64,000 nt of DNA from Spirodela intermedia (taxonomy: Eukaryota; Streptophyta; Magnoliopsida; Alismatales; Araceae), in assembly GCA_902729315.2 (NCBI GenBank), contig LR746267.1, positions 6,760,424 through 6,824,423 on the forward strand. The letters run 5' to 3'. Below are positions 38,601 to 49,511 of the stretch, piece after piece (position 1 is the first letter of the stretch; each line of letters opens with the position of its first letter). The notes beneath the pieces were generated by a model, which saw only the letters and a program-made list of their open reading frames with translations, was not told where the DNA came from and did no database searches. A program made the translations under genes and the position numbers.

Positions 38601-41600
38601 TGTCATTTCATTGCGTTTATTGTGTTAACATTTGAGTGATATATTTACTGCTACTTGACATGCATGGACATTTAATCAAGTGCACGAAAAGACCAAATTT
38701 CTGGCGTAGTTTTTTTTGGCTGATATTTTAATATTATTTATGCATAATTTAAGTTAATTTTATTTTCATATGCATATGCAATATTACATAACTATCATTC
38801 AATCTGGTGTAATGCATATGCCATCTCATCCTGTTTTGGGTTACTATACTCAAATTAGAAATGCCAGAATGGCCTACCTCGTTCTGGCTTGCTCTTATGC
38901 ATTATATCGCTCTACAATCAAGTAGTTCCCATGATAACCTGATTTTATGCTTCTCTAAAGGAAGCCTAACATGATTTAACTTAGCCTTTCTACCATGCTT
39001 GACGCTTTCATGGTCAACAAGAAATGATTTCTTAGATTGGTCATGGCTGTTACCGATCAAGCTTACAACTTGTTAAGAGATCTCTGCTCTGATCAGTAAG
39101 AGATCATACTTTCAGATAAACGTAGCCACTGGTACTTTAACTGAACAAATGGATGCCTAACATAACTCTTCCCTTCATTCATTGAGAGTCCCATAAGGCC
39201 ATCTCACTTTTTCAGAAGTTAAACGGAATACCTTACGTACCCTCTTGGGTTTTCAAAAAGTATTATAATTGTCATCAGCACACCACAAAGGTGTGCGTTG
39301 AATTTCTCATTCCAGTTCAAGCTCCTATCACTCCCTTTTTCTTGGCTCAGTACCATTATTTAGGTTTATAATGACAAATAGAACCGCATCTCTTGGCTCC
39401 AGCCTCTTGTACTGCCAAAATAACCGCATGTTATTTGATGGTCAACATCTGGTAGTGGTGTATAGTTCTGTTGTTCAGTCGATTCAACTCTTTCCTGAAC
39501 CTATTGGGGACAGTTTATTTAGAACGTGCTTCTCAATTAATTGTGTCACAGACCTTGTCAAAGTGTGCCTCGAACACAGGACATCCTTCTGTATACTTTT
39601 ATGGAAATGCTTTCCTTTTTCATACTTATTCTTAGGAGGATGTGATATTTTCTTCTTTAAGTCTCCCTCCTATCGGTGGTATAGAAATAATAATGACCAC
39701 AATCATCTAATGTGCAAGAAGAATAAGATGGCGATAATGTAACACGTCTTCCACACAGGAAAAGCAAAATGCATAGTTTTTGAAAATGCAGGTACATTCC
39801 ATGTTACTGTGGCTGTTTAAGTGTCTTTCACTTGTTGGATCCCATCATTGCTGAACTTTGATTGTTTCATTCCGTATTTGTAGATACTAGGGTATGATCA
39901 TAACTAGTCTTCTCTGGCATCGATCAAAATATTTTAAACTTTATTGGTACATGCTAGGATTATAACTTACATCATGAGAACAACCATTATTATTATTATT
40001 GTCATGAGCTTAGCCCTGGATCGCCTATCTGATTGAAGCGTTAGAAGATTTGACAATGATTTTGGAGCCTCTGTCCCTGATGAGACCAAACAGTCAAATG
40101 CTGACAATCCCTCTCCCAGCTCTCTCTTATGGAAAGGATTGGATAAGTACTGAAACCAGCCGTAATATTTGGTTGGCATATGTTTCTTGAATAAAAACCG
40201 GTTAATGTTAGTGTATAATCACTGGAATGATCACAGCTCTGTGATGACGATCCAATGTTCAATAGTTATCTGTGTTATTTTCTAAAGCCCAGAGTATTGT
40301 AGCACTGTAGCAATTAGAATCCAATCATCTATGGATTCTATTTTTGCGGCCATCTTTGATGATGTCGGAAATGCTTGTAAGGCAGCGTAGAAGTGTTTTC
40401 AGTGCATAAAGCATACATTTTAATCTATTCATTAATTTCCTTAGAAGAAAAGTTGGATCCTGAAGCCTAGGGCAATGTGAATGGCTGAGGCATGGCTTCG
40501 TGTTTAATTAATGGAGTGTTTAAACTTTTTTCGAAGTAGGCTACCATTTCTGAGAATGATAGGGGACCGTACAATCACAAATCATGGCTTCTGGAACGGC
40601 ACTCAACTAACCTGTTAACTCTTGACTCCTTCATTATTTTCTTCTACCCTTGGTTTTTAATTATATTTCGGCACTTTTGACATGCATGTTCTTAAGATAA
40701 TTTAGGCAATTTTCTTGAGGATTGGAGTACAATTCTTCTTAGTGACGGTGGCCTCTAATGTGATGTAGGAACGGCCTTGATGTTACTTGCAATTATTTGG
40801 CAACCTTACATCCATGTTCTCTCGGACTCTACATTATTAAGGTGTGCCCGTTTCATTGCCATTTAAGAATTTGGTTTTACTTTATGTGAAAGTTTTATTG
40901 AAATCTCTTCTTTTCAGCTTTATTGACAATGACGTATTCTTATTTCATTTTTTGTCGATAAACACTTCCAATGCATCATTTATTGACAGTCAATTTGTTG
41001 GAGAGAGCTGTCTTGTACATAACATCAAAACAACCTCCACTGTCATGATAGTTGAGGGTATGTGGAAGTGATATGGTCTGAATGGCTGGTTTTGGATTAG
41101 AACAAAATTTCAAACCAGCTTCTTTTGATCTCAGTTCATGCATTGGCACTGTGCCATAAGATCCTATTTTAGGAAGGCTCTTCTTATAGAGAGGGAGTTT
41201 CTATATGATCCCTTGGCGATGTCAAAGAGCAGATAATTATTTAGGATGTGGATTTCTTCAGGAGGGAAACTTGGAAATACAGGTGACTTCTAGATGAACT
41301 CATCACATATAATTCCTTCCGGATGAATGATTTAGCTATACGTCTTGTCAAATGAATGATTTAAATATATTCCTTGCTGTAGTACCAACTGATGGTAAGG
41401 GGGCTTTGATACTAGTTGTTGAAAAAAATAACTCGTGATAAGAGAACATGATGGCTCCTTCATCTGATCCTTACACAGCAGAAAGAATACCGATTGGGAA
41501 GCTCACCCTAGTAGGAAGAGAGGGTTGGATAGGACGAGAGAGATCAGAACGTACTGGATTTTAATGTGAGTTAGAACAGTGTTACTCTACAGCTGCAATA

Positions 41601-44600
41601 ACAAATCTATTTTTTTGATGTACAAAATAAGAATAAGGAAAAGCATGGTAACCAACAGGTTGCTACGTGTACATGCACGCCTTTATGCACGTCTTAAGGA
41701 TATTACCAAGAGACGGGGCTACCTTGAAACTGTGTCTAACGCCCAACCTAATCAACCTTCATCCGGTTTTATTGAGCGATAGATAGATGGGTCATTGCCG
41801 ATGCCTACACCGGATAAGGGCAATCATTCTCAAGACAGTTCAACACGGCTCAAGATGGTCGATGGCTAATAAGGCAGGTCAACACCCTCTCTAAAGATGG
41901 GTCAGCACCTTCGAAGCTGGATTTATGTTCTCTTAGAATTTGTTTCCACAGCTCGACACTGACTCCCACTGAAGCTGGATTTTTGTTAATCTTTGGTATT
42001 TTAACTATGGCTGCCAAAAAGTTTCTCACAGTTTGGGAGTAGGGGGGTGGCCTGAAGGATTAAGATATACATTTACCATACAACTGAAGTTTTTTGTGTG
42101 CAAAACATTGTCTGGCTACGACTCTCAAAGTGTAAACAGGCACTCTTTTTTTTTTAAAGAAACAGAAGAATACCATTCTTGATGATTTTTCGGGTTTTTT
42201 TCTGCATTCAGCTGCATGGATGACTAGTGTTATTTTCAACTCCCTAATTGTCTGTGTCCGTTCATTATTTTTCAGGATAATTATGTTCGTTGAAGCCATC
42301 TTTGTGGGTTGTTTTAAGAGTGCATATATAGGTGAGCTGATGGTTACAATTTAGGACGTGAGTTTGGGATTATAAATTATGTGTTCATTTTGATACTAAA
42401 TGTAAGATAATTTCTATTTTTGTGAAATAGTTAAATCCCTTTTCATGCCTTTAACCCCATTCAAAAATGTTATTTCCCCTTTTTAAGTAGTTTTCCTCAT
42501 TTTTATAAATCTTGTTTTGGCTGACCGAAGAGATTTAAGTAAAATAGCTTAAAATTATGGCTGCTCTCAACTGGTAGATGAACAGATGGGCAGATGAGCC
42601 ATCAGACAGCGCTTAGATACAGATGTATATTTCATATATTTTCAGTAAGTACGACAAACACAAGTATTTTTCTCTTAGGCATCAGTGATTTAAACTTGAA
42701 GTGCGTGTTCAAATAATGAAACACTGCTAGATTTTTATGCTTAACACCTCTAGGCATCATCCTTTTCTATCCATTCTAAAGCTTCATACAACCAGAAATA
42801 GATAAATTGTTATTTTGATTAAATTAAATTATTTTTCTTCGTAGTAGTTGATTCAATTATCCATTCTAAGTCCTGGATTTCTGATATGTCTATTACATTC
42901 TTTGGGACGAACGAGATAAAGTTTGGCCATTGCTGTTGATGGGATCAGAAGGGCTTGAGTTGCTGTTGATATTCTTTTATTCTTGTTCATGCAGGGTGCA
43001 TCCATCAGTATAATTCGTTACATGGGCAACCAGATGTTTTGAAATCATTATATTCATCATTGCAGCCATCAAGCTCTTTGGAAGACCTGAGGTAGGTTTC
43101 TATCACTGTCCTCGTATTCTGTGAAAAAAGAAACAAAACCAATAGCGGCCTTTTCTATCATCATCCAGCATTGCTTCGTGGCTTCCTCATTTATCCAATC
43201 CCATAAAACCTCTATCCTTTTTCAAATTATGCATGTGAATTCATATTACAAGAAAACAAATTAACTTTAATTTTATGAAAAAAAAAATGAGGTCTTCCCA
43301 GCTGGGTTCACTTTATTATTGGGTATCTTTTTCTCATTTACACAGTTCTCGGATTTTTCGAACAGGACATCGAGTCCGATGTATTGTTTTCAGATTTTTG
43401 GCATTCTATTTATTACTTACTGGCCCTAGTGGGCCTTGTCTTGTAGATATTACGACGGCGGGAGGCTTTCTGATCAGCAAATGGCCTTGCTCCAGTATCA
43501 AAGAGAGAATATGCACTATTTGAGCGAGGAGGTATCCCTCATTATTCTCATTCCCTTAGTACTTAGTTTGGTCTATTTTACTGTTCTTCAGAGGATCACA
43601 CGTTGGGCTGATAGAGAGCAATGATGTCAATTACTTGAATGATGACAGATTTCTTCTTTATTATTATTATTAATTTATTTTTTACTGCTCGTCATTCTTT
43701 TTCCTGAAAAGGTTATTGCTGACCAATCTCAAATCTAGGTCATTCGGCTGCAAGAATGCTTGAGCAAATATGAACGATCCGATGATGGGAGCACACCCCA
43801 GGTTAGAAGCAATTCCCATTTGTAGGAAGCAAGTAGCTTTAAACGAAAGTGTGCTAGAGAGAGAGAGAGAGAGATGCAACTTATATCCAAATCACTTCAA
43901 TTTAACCATAACTATATCAGGCTAGAGCAAGGGCTTCTTCAGTCATTGATCCATTTTCTGTCGCCTCACAGATCTACGATTGTTGTCTCATGGCAGGTCG
44001 ATCTCGCCCATCTCTTAGCCGCACGTGATCAAGAACTGAGGGCTTTATCTGCCGAGGTGAGACCTTTCTTATGCCAATTATAGAAGCCGTATTCCCATAT
44101 TTCAAGAACAATACATATTTGAAACCCCCATAAAGCCACTTCCTACAGAAACACCATGCGATCCGAAATCATGCCTGGCAATGTTCTTTCTATTATCCCT
44201 TTTTTTTTCTTTTTTTGGATGGATCATCATCATCATCATCATCATCATCATCTTTGCCCTCCATCATTGTCAATGCAGATGGACCAGGTGGCTTCCGAGC
44301 TGCGCCTAGCTCGGACCTTGATTGCCGACCAGGACTCGGAGATCAAGAAGGTCTGGGCGACGAACAATCAGGTAACCAACCAACCAAGCTCTTGCCAATG
44401 ACTCAATCCATTTACGTTTTTTGGCCGTTGACTTCTGACAGTACGTGGACGAGAACGAGAGGCTCAGGGGCATACTGGCCGAGTGGAGTGCCCGAGCCGC
44501 CAAGGTGAGCACGGTTTCCATCACCGCCCTCCCCCCTTCTCCTCGCCTAACTCTCTTTCCTCTTGCGACTGAATCTGCCGCGCCTTTTCTGGTTCCCCGA

Positions 44601-44709
44601 AAAGCTCGAAAGAGCTCTGGAGGCGGAGAGGATCTCGGGGGTGGAGCTGCAGAAGAAGATCGACTCGCTCAATGCTCAAGCGGCTGGTCGATCTAGCAGA
44701 GGTGCCTGA
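35622..44709 (+). CDS. FIP1: FIP1-like protein (TMEM192-type membrane + coiled coil)
   Basis: Fourteen exons: 35622-35674, 35930-36017, 36100-36208, 37744-37793, 38323-38389, 40769-40841, 42276-42331, 42995-43091, 43447-43531, 43739-43801, 43997-44056, 44279-44371, 44442-44504 and 44605-44709. All junctions are GT-AG and sum to 353 residues. The N-terminal part has about four hydrophobic segments (LYCFLLAGYAAVAAAAPW; CSCNVVLLVV; the FATVSYGTALMLLAIIW region; IIMFVEAIFVGCF). The C-terminal half is a charged heptad-rich coiled coil (YYDGGRLSDQQMALLQYQRE through LERALEAERI). From memory this is the family of Arabidopsis FRIGIDA-INTERACTING PROTEIN 1 (At2g06005), grouped with TMEM192; its role is poorly known. 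Introns 3, 5 and 6 are 1.4-2.4 kb. A PPR gene starts 295 bp downstream. Confidence 0.9.
41400..41990. repeat. Possible transposon fragment in the FIP1-like intron 6
   Basis: A patch with TTGATACTAGTTGTTG, like the common plant LTR phrase TTTGATACCANNTGTTG, and local near-repeats (GATGGGTCANNGCC and GAAGCTGGATTTNTG, each twice). No ends or coding remnant were found. Confidence 0.3.
44221..44252. repeat. (ATC)n microsatellite in a FIP1-like intron
   Basis: About ten ATC units just upstream of the branch and acceptor region of exon 12. Confidence 0.9.
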
Positions 44710-45004
44710 TGATGATGATCTTGCAGGAGTTGTAAATAATTTTATTTTATCTTCCCCCCGTTTATGGAAAAAAAAATTGTACATAAACAATGTCCGGTGT
44801 CTGGGAGACGGTTCTTTTTTTTTAGTTTTTGAATCGAACAGTCAAAGGTAAGCTCACCGCAGGTGCTCGCATCCTGCTGTAAAACCCTCCCCATCTGTGA
44901 TCCTAACCACGCCGCAGGGTTTCCTCTGTGGTGGCCTCTGCCGGCGACGCCACCCCAGAACCAGATGACCGCCCGGCGCCGCCGCCAGCGTCCGCTCTCC
45001 TTAA

Positions 45005-46597
45005 ATGCTTCTCCGTAAACCGCCGCCGCCGCCGCTCCTCCGCAACCTGCACGTCCTCTTGGCCCGCCGCTGCATCTCGCTGGAATCCTTCTCCTCCTCC
45101 GCCGGTGTCGGTGCTGCCGCCATCACCCTCAGTAACGACCCATGGATTGCCAAGGTCATCGCCGCCATCTTCCTCCGCTCGCCTGCTCCCCCGGCCGCCG
45201 CCGCGCGCTTGGCTGTCTTCCGAGAAGCTCTCCTCACCCCCTCCGTCGCCGTACTCGCCGTCCGGCGGCTACCGAATCCCAACTCTGCCGCCGAGCTCTT
45301 CACCGCCGGCCTCCTCCCCGACGACCTCTCCGCCGCCGTCCGGATGCTCTGCCGGTCGCGGCTCTGCTCCGCCGCGCTGGCGCTGTTCGATCAGATGCTC
45401 TCGGAGCGCCGCCCCGTCGACGGCGACCTGCTAGGACATCTCATCGCCTCCTTCTCCGTCGCCGGCGACTTGGACGCTGGAATCGGCCTCCTCCGGCGAG
45501 CTCCCGAGCTCAATTGCAGGCTCCCGGCGTTCGCCTTCAACAGCCTTATAAACCTGCTGGCGTCGAAAAACCGCGCCGGAGAAGCTGTCGCCCTCTTCCG
45601 CCGGCATCTGACCTCGCCATCCTTCTCTCCGGACACCTGCAGCTTCAACATCGCCGTCCAGTGCCTGCTCAGAACCGGAGACCTGGACGGCGCCGTGGAG
45701 CTCTTCCACGCCATGCCCAGCTTCGGCTGCTCCCCGGACGATTTCTCCCACAACATCCTCATCCACGGGCTGTGCAGGGCGAACCAGGTGGAGAAGGGGC
45801 GACAGATTCTCAGAGACATCCGATCCACCAGGTCGCGCCCGCCGGGAGTCATCGCCTACACCTCCGTCATCTCCGGGCTCTGCAAGATGGGGAAAATGGC
45901 GGACGCCTGCGAGCTGTTCGACGAAATGCTTGCCGCGGGGATCACCCCCACGGAGGTGACCTTCAACGTGCTCATCGACGGCTTCGGCAAGGCCGGCGAC
46001 ACGGCTTCCGCCGCCGCCGTGCATGCGAAGATGGCCGCCGCCGGCTGCTCCCCCGACGTCGTCACCTTCACCTCCCTGATCGACGGGCACTGCCGCGCCG
46101 GCCAATTGGAGGAAGCTCTCCGGCTATGGCGAGACATGGGCGTGCTTCCTAATGCCTACACCTTCTCCGTGCTGGTGAACGCGCTCTGCAGGGTGAACAG
46201 ACTGAGCGAGGCGCGGGAGCTGCTGGCGGAGCTGCGGCGGCGAGCCGACATCGCCGTGCCGGGGGCATTCGTCTACAACCCGGCAATCGATGGCTTCTGC
46301 AAGGCGGGGAATTTGCAGGAGGCCAATCGGCTGGTGATGGAAATGGAAGAGAAGGGCTGCTCCCCAGACAAGGTGACCTACACGATACTGATCATCGGGC
46401 ACTGCATGAAGGGCAGGGTTGCCGACGCCATTTCTCTATTCGGCAAGATGGGCGCCGCCGGGTGCGAGCCGGACGGCATCACTGTGGGATCTCTGGTGTC
46501 CTGTCTGCTCAAAGCCGGCATGGCAGGGGAGGCTGATCGGATCATGCTCTCTTCGTCCTCTCTGAAGACGTTGACGTCACAGGGATCATCTTGCTAG
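45005..46597 (+). CDS. P-class pentatricopeptide repeat (PPR) protein
   Basis: Intronless, 530 residues. The N-terminus is rich in Arg, Leu and Ser and poor in acidic residues, as expected of a mitochondrial (or plastid) targeting peptide. From about residue 113 to the end are some 11 to 12 tandem 35-residue PPR motifs with classic openings: AYTSVISGLCKMGKM, TFNVLIDGFGKAGD, TFTSLIDGHCRAGQL, VYNPAIDGFCKAGNL and TYTILIIGHCMKGR. There are no E, E+ or DYW extensions, so it is a P-class RNA-binding protein that probably stabilises or processes an organelle transcript; the target is unknown. Third codon positions are almost all G or C. Its nearest relative from memory is Arabidopsis At2g06000, also next to FIP1. 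The chosen ATG opens the only long frame. Confidence 0.93.
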   Translation: MLLRKPPPPPLLRNLHVLLARRCISLESFSSSAGVGAAAITLSNDPWIAKVIAAIFLRSPAPPAAAARLAVFREALLTPSVAVLAVRRLPNPNSAAELFTAGLLPDDLSAAVRMLCRSRLCSAALALFDQMLSERRPVDGDLLGHLIASFSVAGDLDAGIGLLRRAPELNCRLPAFAFNSLINLLASKNRAGEAVALFRRHLTSPSFSPDTCSFNIAVQCLLRTGDLDGAVELFHAMPSFGCSPDDFSHNILIHGLCRANQVEKGRQILRDIRSTRSRPPGVIAYTSVISGLCKMGKMADACELFDEMLAAGITPTEVTFNVLIDGFGKAGDTASAAAVHAKMAAAGCSPDVVTFTSLIDGHCRAGQLEEALRLWRDMGVLPNAYTFSVLVNALCRVNRLSEARELLAELRRRADIAVPGAFVYNPAIDGFCKAGNLQEANRLVMEMEEKGCSPDKVTYTILIIGHCMKGRVADAISLFGKMGAAGCEPDGITVGSLVSCLLKAGMAGEADRIMLSSSSLKTLTSQGSSC

Positions 46598-47400
46598 GGC
46601 AGAAGCTCTGATCATCATCTTCCTGTCGGCATGTACAGAGCTTGTGGCATTGGCGGATCTCACTCCAGAGCGAGGATTTTTCCATACCCAGATTCATAAT
46701 CCCTTCAGATTCGTCTGGATTTTTCTTGCTATCTTGCTGTTCTTGGAAAATTTGGTGTTCTCTCGGCTAATCAGCATCGATGCCGCCATCATCTTTGCTC
46801 ATTGAGACAGTATAACGTACTTTTTTTTAGTATATTAAAGAGAAAAAGAGGAGAAAAACCCATTTTCTATTTAATTAAATTGCTGGGGATTCGCAATCGT
46901 CCTAGATTTTCTATTTTTTGGGTTTTTTCCTGTCTTGATAAGAAGAATTAATTAATACATAATTATGGTTATTATTAGTATCTGGGTCTGGTGGTGATTG
47001 GATCCTCCTCTCGAGCATTTCTGGTGATCCTTATTGGGCCCTGTTTGGTTTTTTGGGTTGTCACGGGCTTCCCGCTCATAAAATACCCGTAATTATTTTT
47101 TAATTCGTAATTATCGTAATCATTATTGGGTTGGGCCCACATCTGTAAAGTAGAGAGTGGAAGGCACACGTCCGCTTTGTCGTTAAGGATTGAAGTAAAA
47201 GCCGGGAAAGCAAAATCCGGAACCGCTGGGATTCGTAGTCCCTGAGAATTCCGGAGCGTGGTGTTTCGGCGCTTCCGGTCCTCCGACGTGTTATCGGGTC
47301 ATGATCCGACCCGTTTTACCATCAGAACTTACCGATACGCGTAGATTCCTTCTTGACCGTTGGATTAACGAGATAATAAGACGCCGAATCACAGAAATTG
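46598..47400. other. Intergenic, between the PPR and SRL1-type genes
   Basis: 3' side of the PPR gene and promoter region of the next gene. No gene seen. Confidence 0.6.
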
Positions 47401-49511
47401 GATCCTGTCTCTTTTCTCTCTCTCTCTCTCTCTAGCTTCCCCCTGGAAATCTCTTATTCTCTCTCTCTCTCTCTCTCTCTCTCTATTCGCACCGCCTGTA
47501 GCTCCGGCGTTGCTGCCGGCCGTCCAGTCTCCGGCGAGGGGGGGGGGCGAATCCTCGTCTACACGGTCTCATCTTCTCTGTTCTCCTGCAGCTGTCGTGG
47601 GGCCTCTCTGTTCCCGTGTCTGCGGGGTGGGGGGGGGGGTGGGGGGCGTGAGGTGCGAGAACGCCGACAACCCGCACGGCCTGGATCCCGATGTTCAACG
47701 CCTGCTACGTCGCTTCCGGAGGAGAAAGGCTCTCGCCATAAGTAATTGCTATTGAGTATGCTCCTTTCTTTGCGTCCACCGCCGTGTCCGTCGACTTCAT
47801 TACCTTCCTCTTTCGTTCGTTTTTGGTGACCTAATTCCCTCCGGATTCGTTGGAACGGAGGATGGAGGCCGCAGGTGCCGTAGGGAATTTAAGAGACGTG
47901 GTGAGAGGTTTAGATTAGGGTTGGGCATTTGGTGAAGGATAGACGTTGGGCTGAGAAGCTAAGTCGAAGCTCGAGTAAGTCAGCTAGGGTTGTCTCTGCT
48001 AATCCTTGTTTGTGTTGGCTGTCGTCAAGGATTGGAACCCGTGCCACTAGCCCAGGTTGGGCTACAAATATCGGCTGATAAAAGAGCGTATGATTATGAA
48101 TCTTGATGACTCTGGTTTCAACGTTGTCTCTCTCCCTCCCCCCTCCAAACCCCACTTTCCATTTACTTCAACGTCATCTCCCTATGATAGGTCTGTCGTT
48201 CTCCATCACACATCGAAGTTTTTATTGTATTCTCTCTCTCCTTGATTTTGCGACAATGGGGAATCGAGAGGCAAAACGTTAGGTACGGTCACCTCCTTGG
48301 AATCTAGCCAGAGGGTTTCCTTTTGTCTAGTCAAGAAGTGTGTCTATTCCTTGGCATAGGTTTCTGAGGTCCCAACTTCCTGTGTAACAATCTTGTCCAT
48401 TATAAGTTAAATCTTGTTCTAAATAAAATCTTCAAGATGTTTTTTTTATTTACATGGGTGATTGAAGATCTTTCTCTTGTTTCTTAGCCCTGACAAACTG
48501 AATAAGATTATTCTAATAGTTTTCGTTTCTGTTTTTTCTAGTTGTTAGACGGTAGGCACAGCTGAGATACCTAGAATGATATTGTCTGTTTTTTTGGGCT
48601 TTTGTTATTTTACTTCTCTTTTGGGATTCCTAGTATTTTTATGTATCACAAAATATGCTGGAAGGGGATTGGTGTCCCAATGTATTCATTTTATCGAACC
48701 CTTGCTGCAAGTTCTGCGTATTGACAAATGAGAGTCTCCGCAATCAGTTTTAATTGAATTGAAAGTACAACACATTTTACCTGGTGAAAAAGTCTCAGTT
48801 TAGAAGATAATGAGAAAGACTACTAATTTCAGCTTTTATTTAAAACGACACTAAATCATGATTATAAATCTTGCATCACAAGAAAATTTTGTTTCGTTGA
48901 ACATTAGTGGTAGAACTAGCATATCTTTATTTAATTGGGCTGATTCTTTTTGTGTTTTTGATATGCCCATATTATGGGATGCCATATTCCTTTTTTTATG
49001 TACGTAAAAATAGAGGTAGTTCTCCTTGCAGATAATGGTTGTAAGATTAAGTTCTAACGTTAGTGTTGGTCTATCCCTGTTTTAAATGTTTATACTTCTT
49101 GGGGTTTTATCTCCAAATATAAGCGATGACCGACCAGTTGTCCTGGGTATGCCTTTTTTATTGTTTATTGTCCTTTTGGTGTGATGTCAGACGTAAATTG
49201 ATTGCTTACTCTTTGAGCTATCAAATCTGTCTCGAGGCTCTTACTTATCCTTAACTCCCTCTAATTTTACGGAAGAATTTCTTATTTTTTACTTATCGGA
49301 TTTATTCTTCTTTTTCTTACAAAAGAATTAATACTGTTCTACGACTCTTACCTTTGGTGTTTTATTTGTAGGGTCCACCGAGAGCTGTAGCCTTCCGTAG
49401 GGCTGCCTTCTAGACTGAGGGCACATCCATCTTGGTTTACTTTTCTCTTGCTTCGGAGGTTTTCTCCAATTCAGCTTCTTATCCTTTCAACCAGAATCTG
49501 ATTTTGAAGCC
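47400..49511 (+). other. 5' leader region with long intron, SRL1-type gene
   Basis: A GC-rich first exon probably lies at about 47400-47750. The coding exon is preceded by a leader segment 49372-49511 with a clear acceptor (TATTTGTAG at 49363-49371). The leader intron is therefore about 1.6 kb. The exact donor and transcription start cannot be fixed from sequence alone. Within the intron, 48000-48060 on the minus strand carries a tRNA-like GTTCCAATCC box (possible SINE). Confidence 0.55.
47409..47483. repeat. Two (CT)n tracts in the SRL1-type 5' region
   Basis: CT runs at 47417-47433 and 47459-47483, CT on the coding strand, in the likely first noncoding exon. Confidence 0.93.

Noticed and set aside
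44215-44280. Poly-Ser or poly-His coding run
   Set aside because: Produced by an (ATC)n microsatellite within an intron, before a clear acceptor.
45142-46152. 336-codon second plus-strand frame inside the PPR gene
   Set aside because: An Arg/Pro-rich out-of-frame shadow caused by extreme GC3; the PPR repeats are in the other frame. Long minus-strand frames here are rejected for the same reason.
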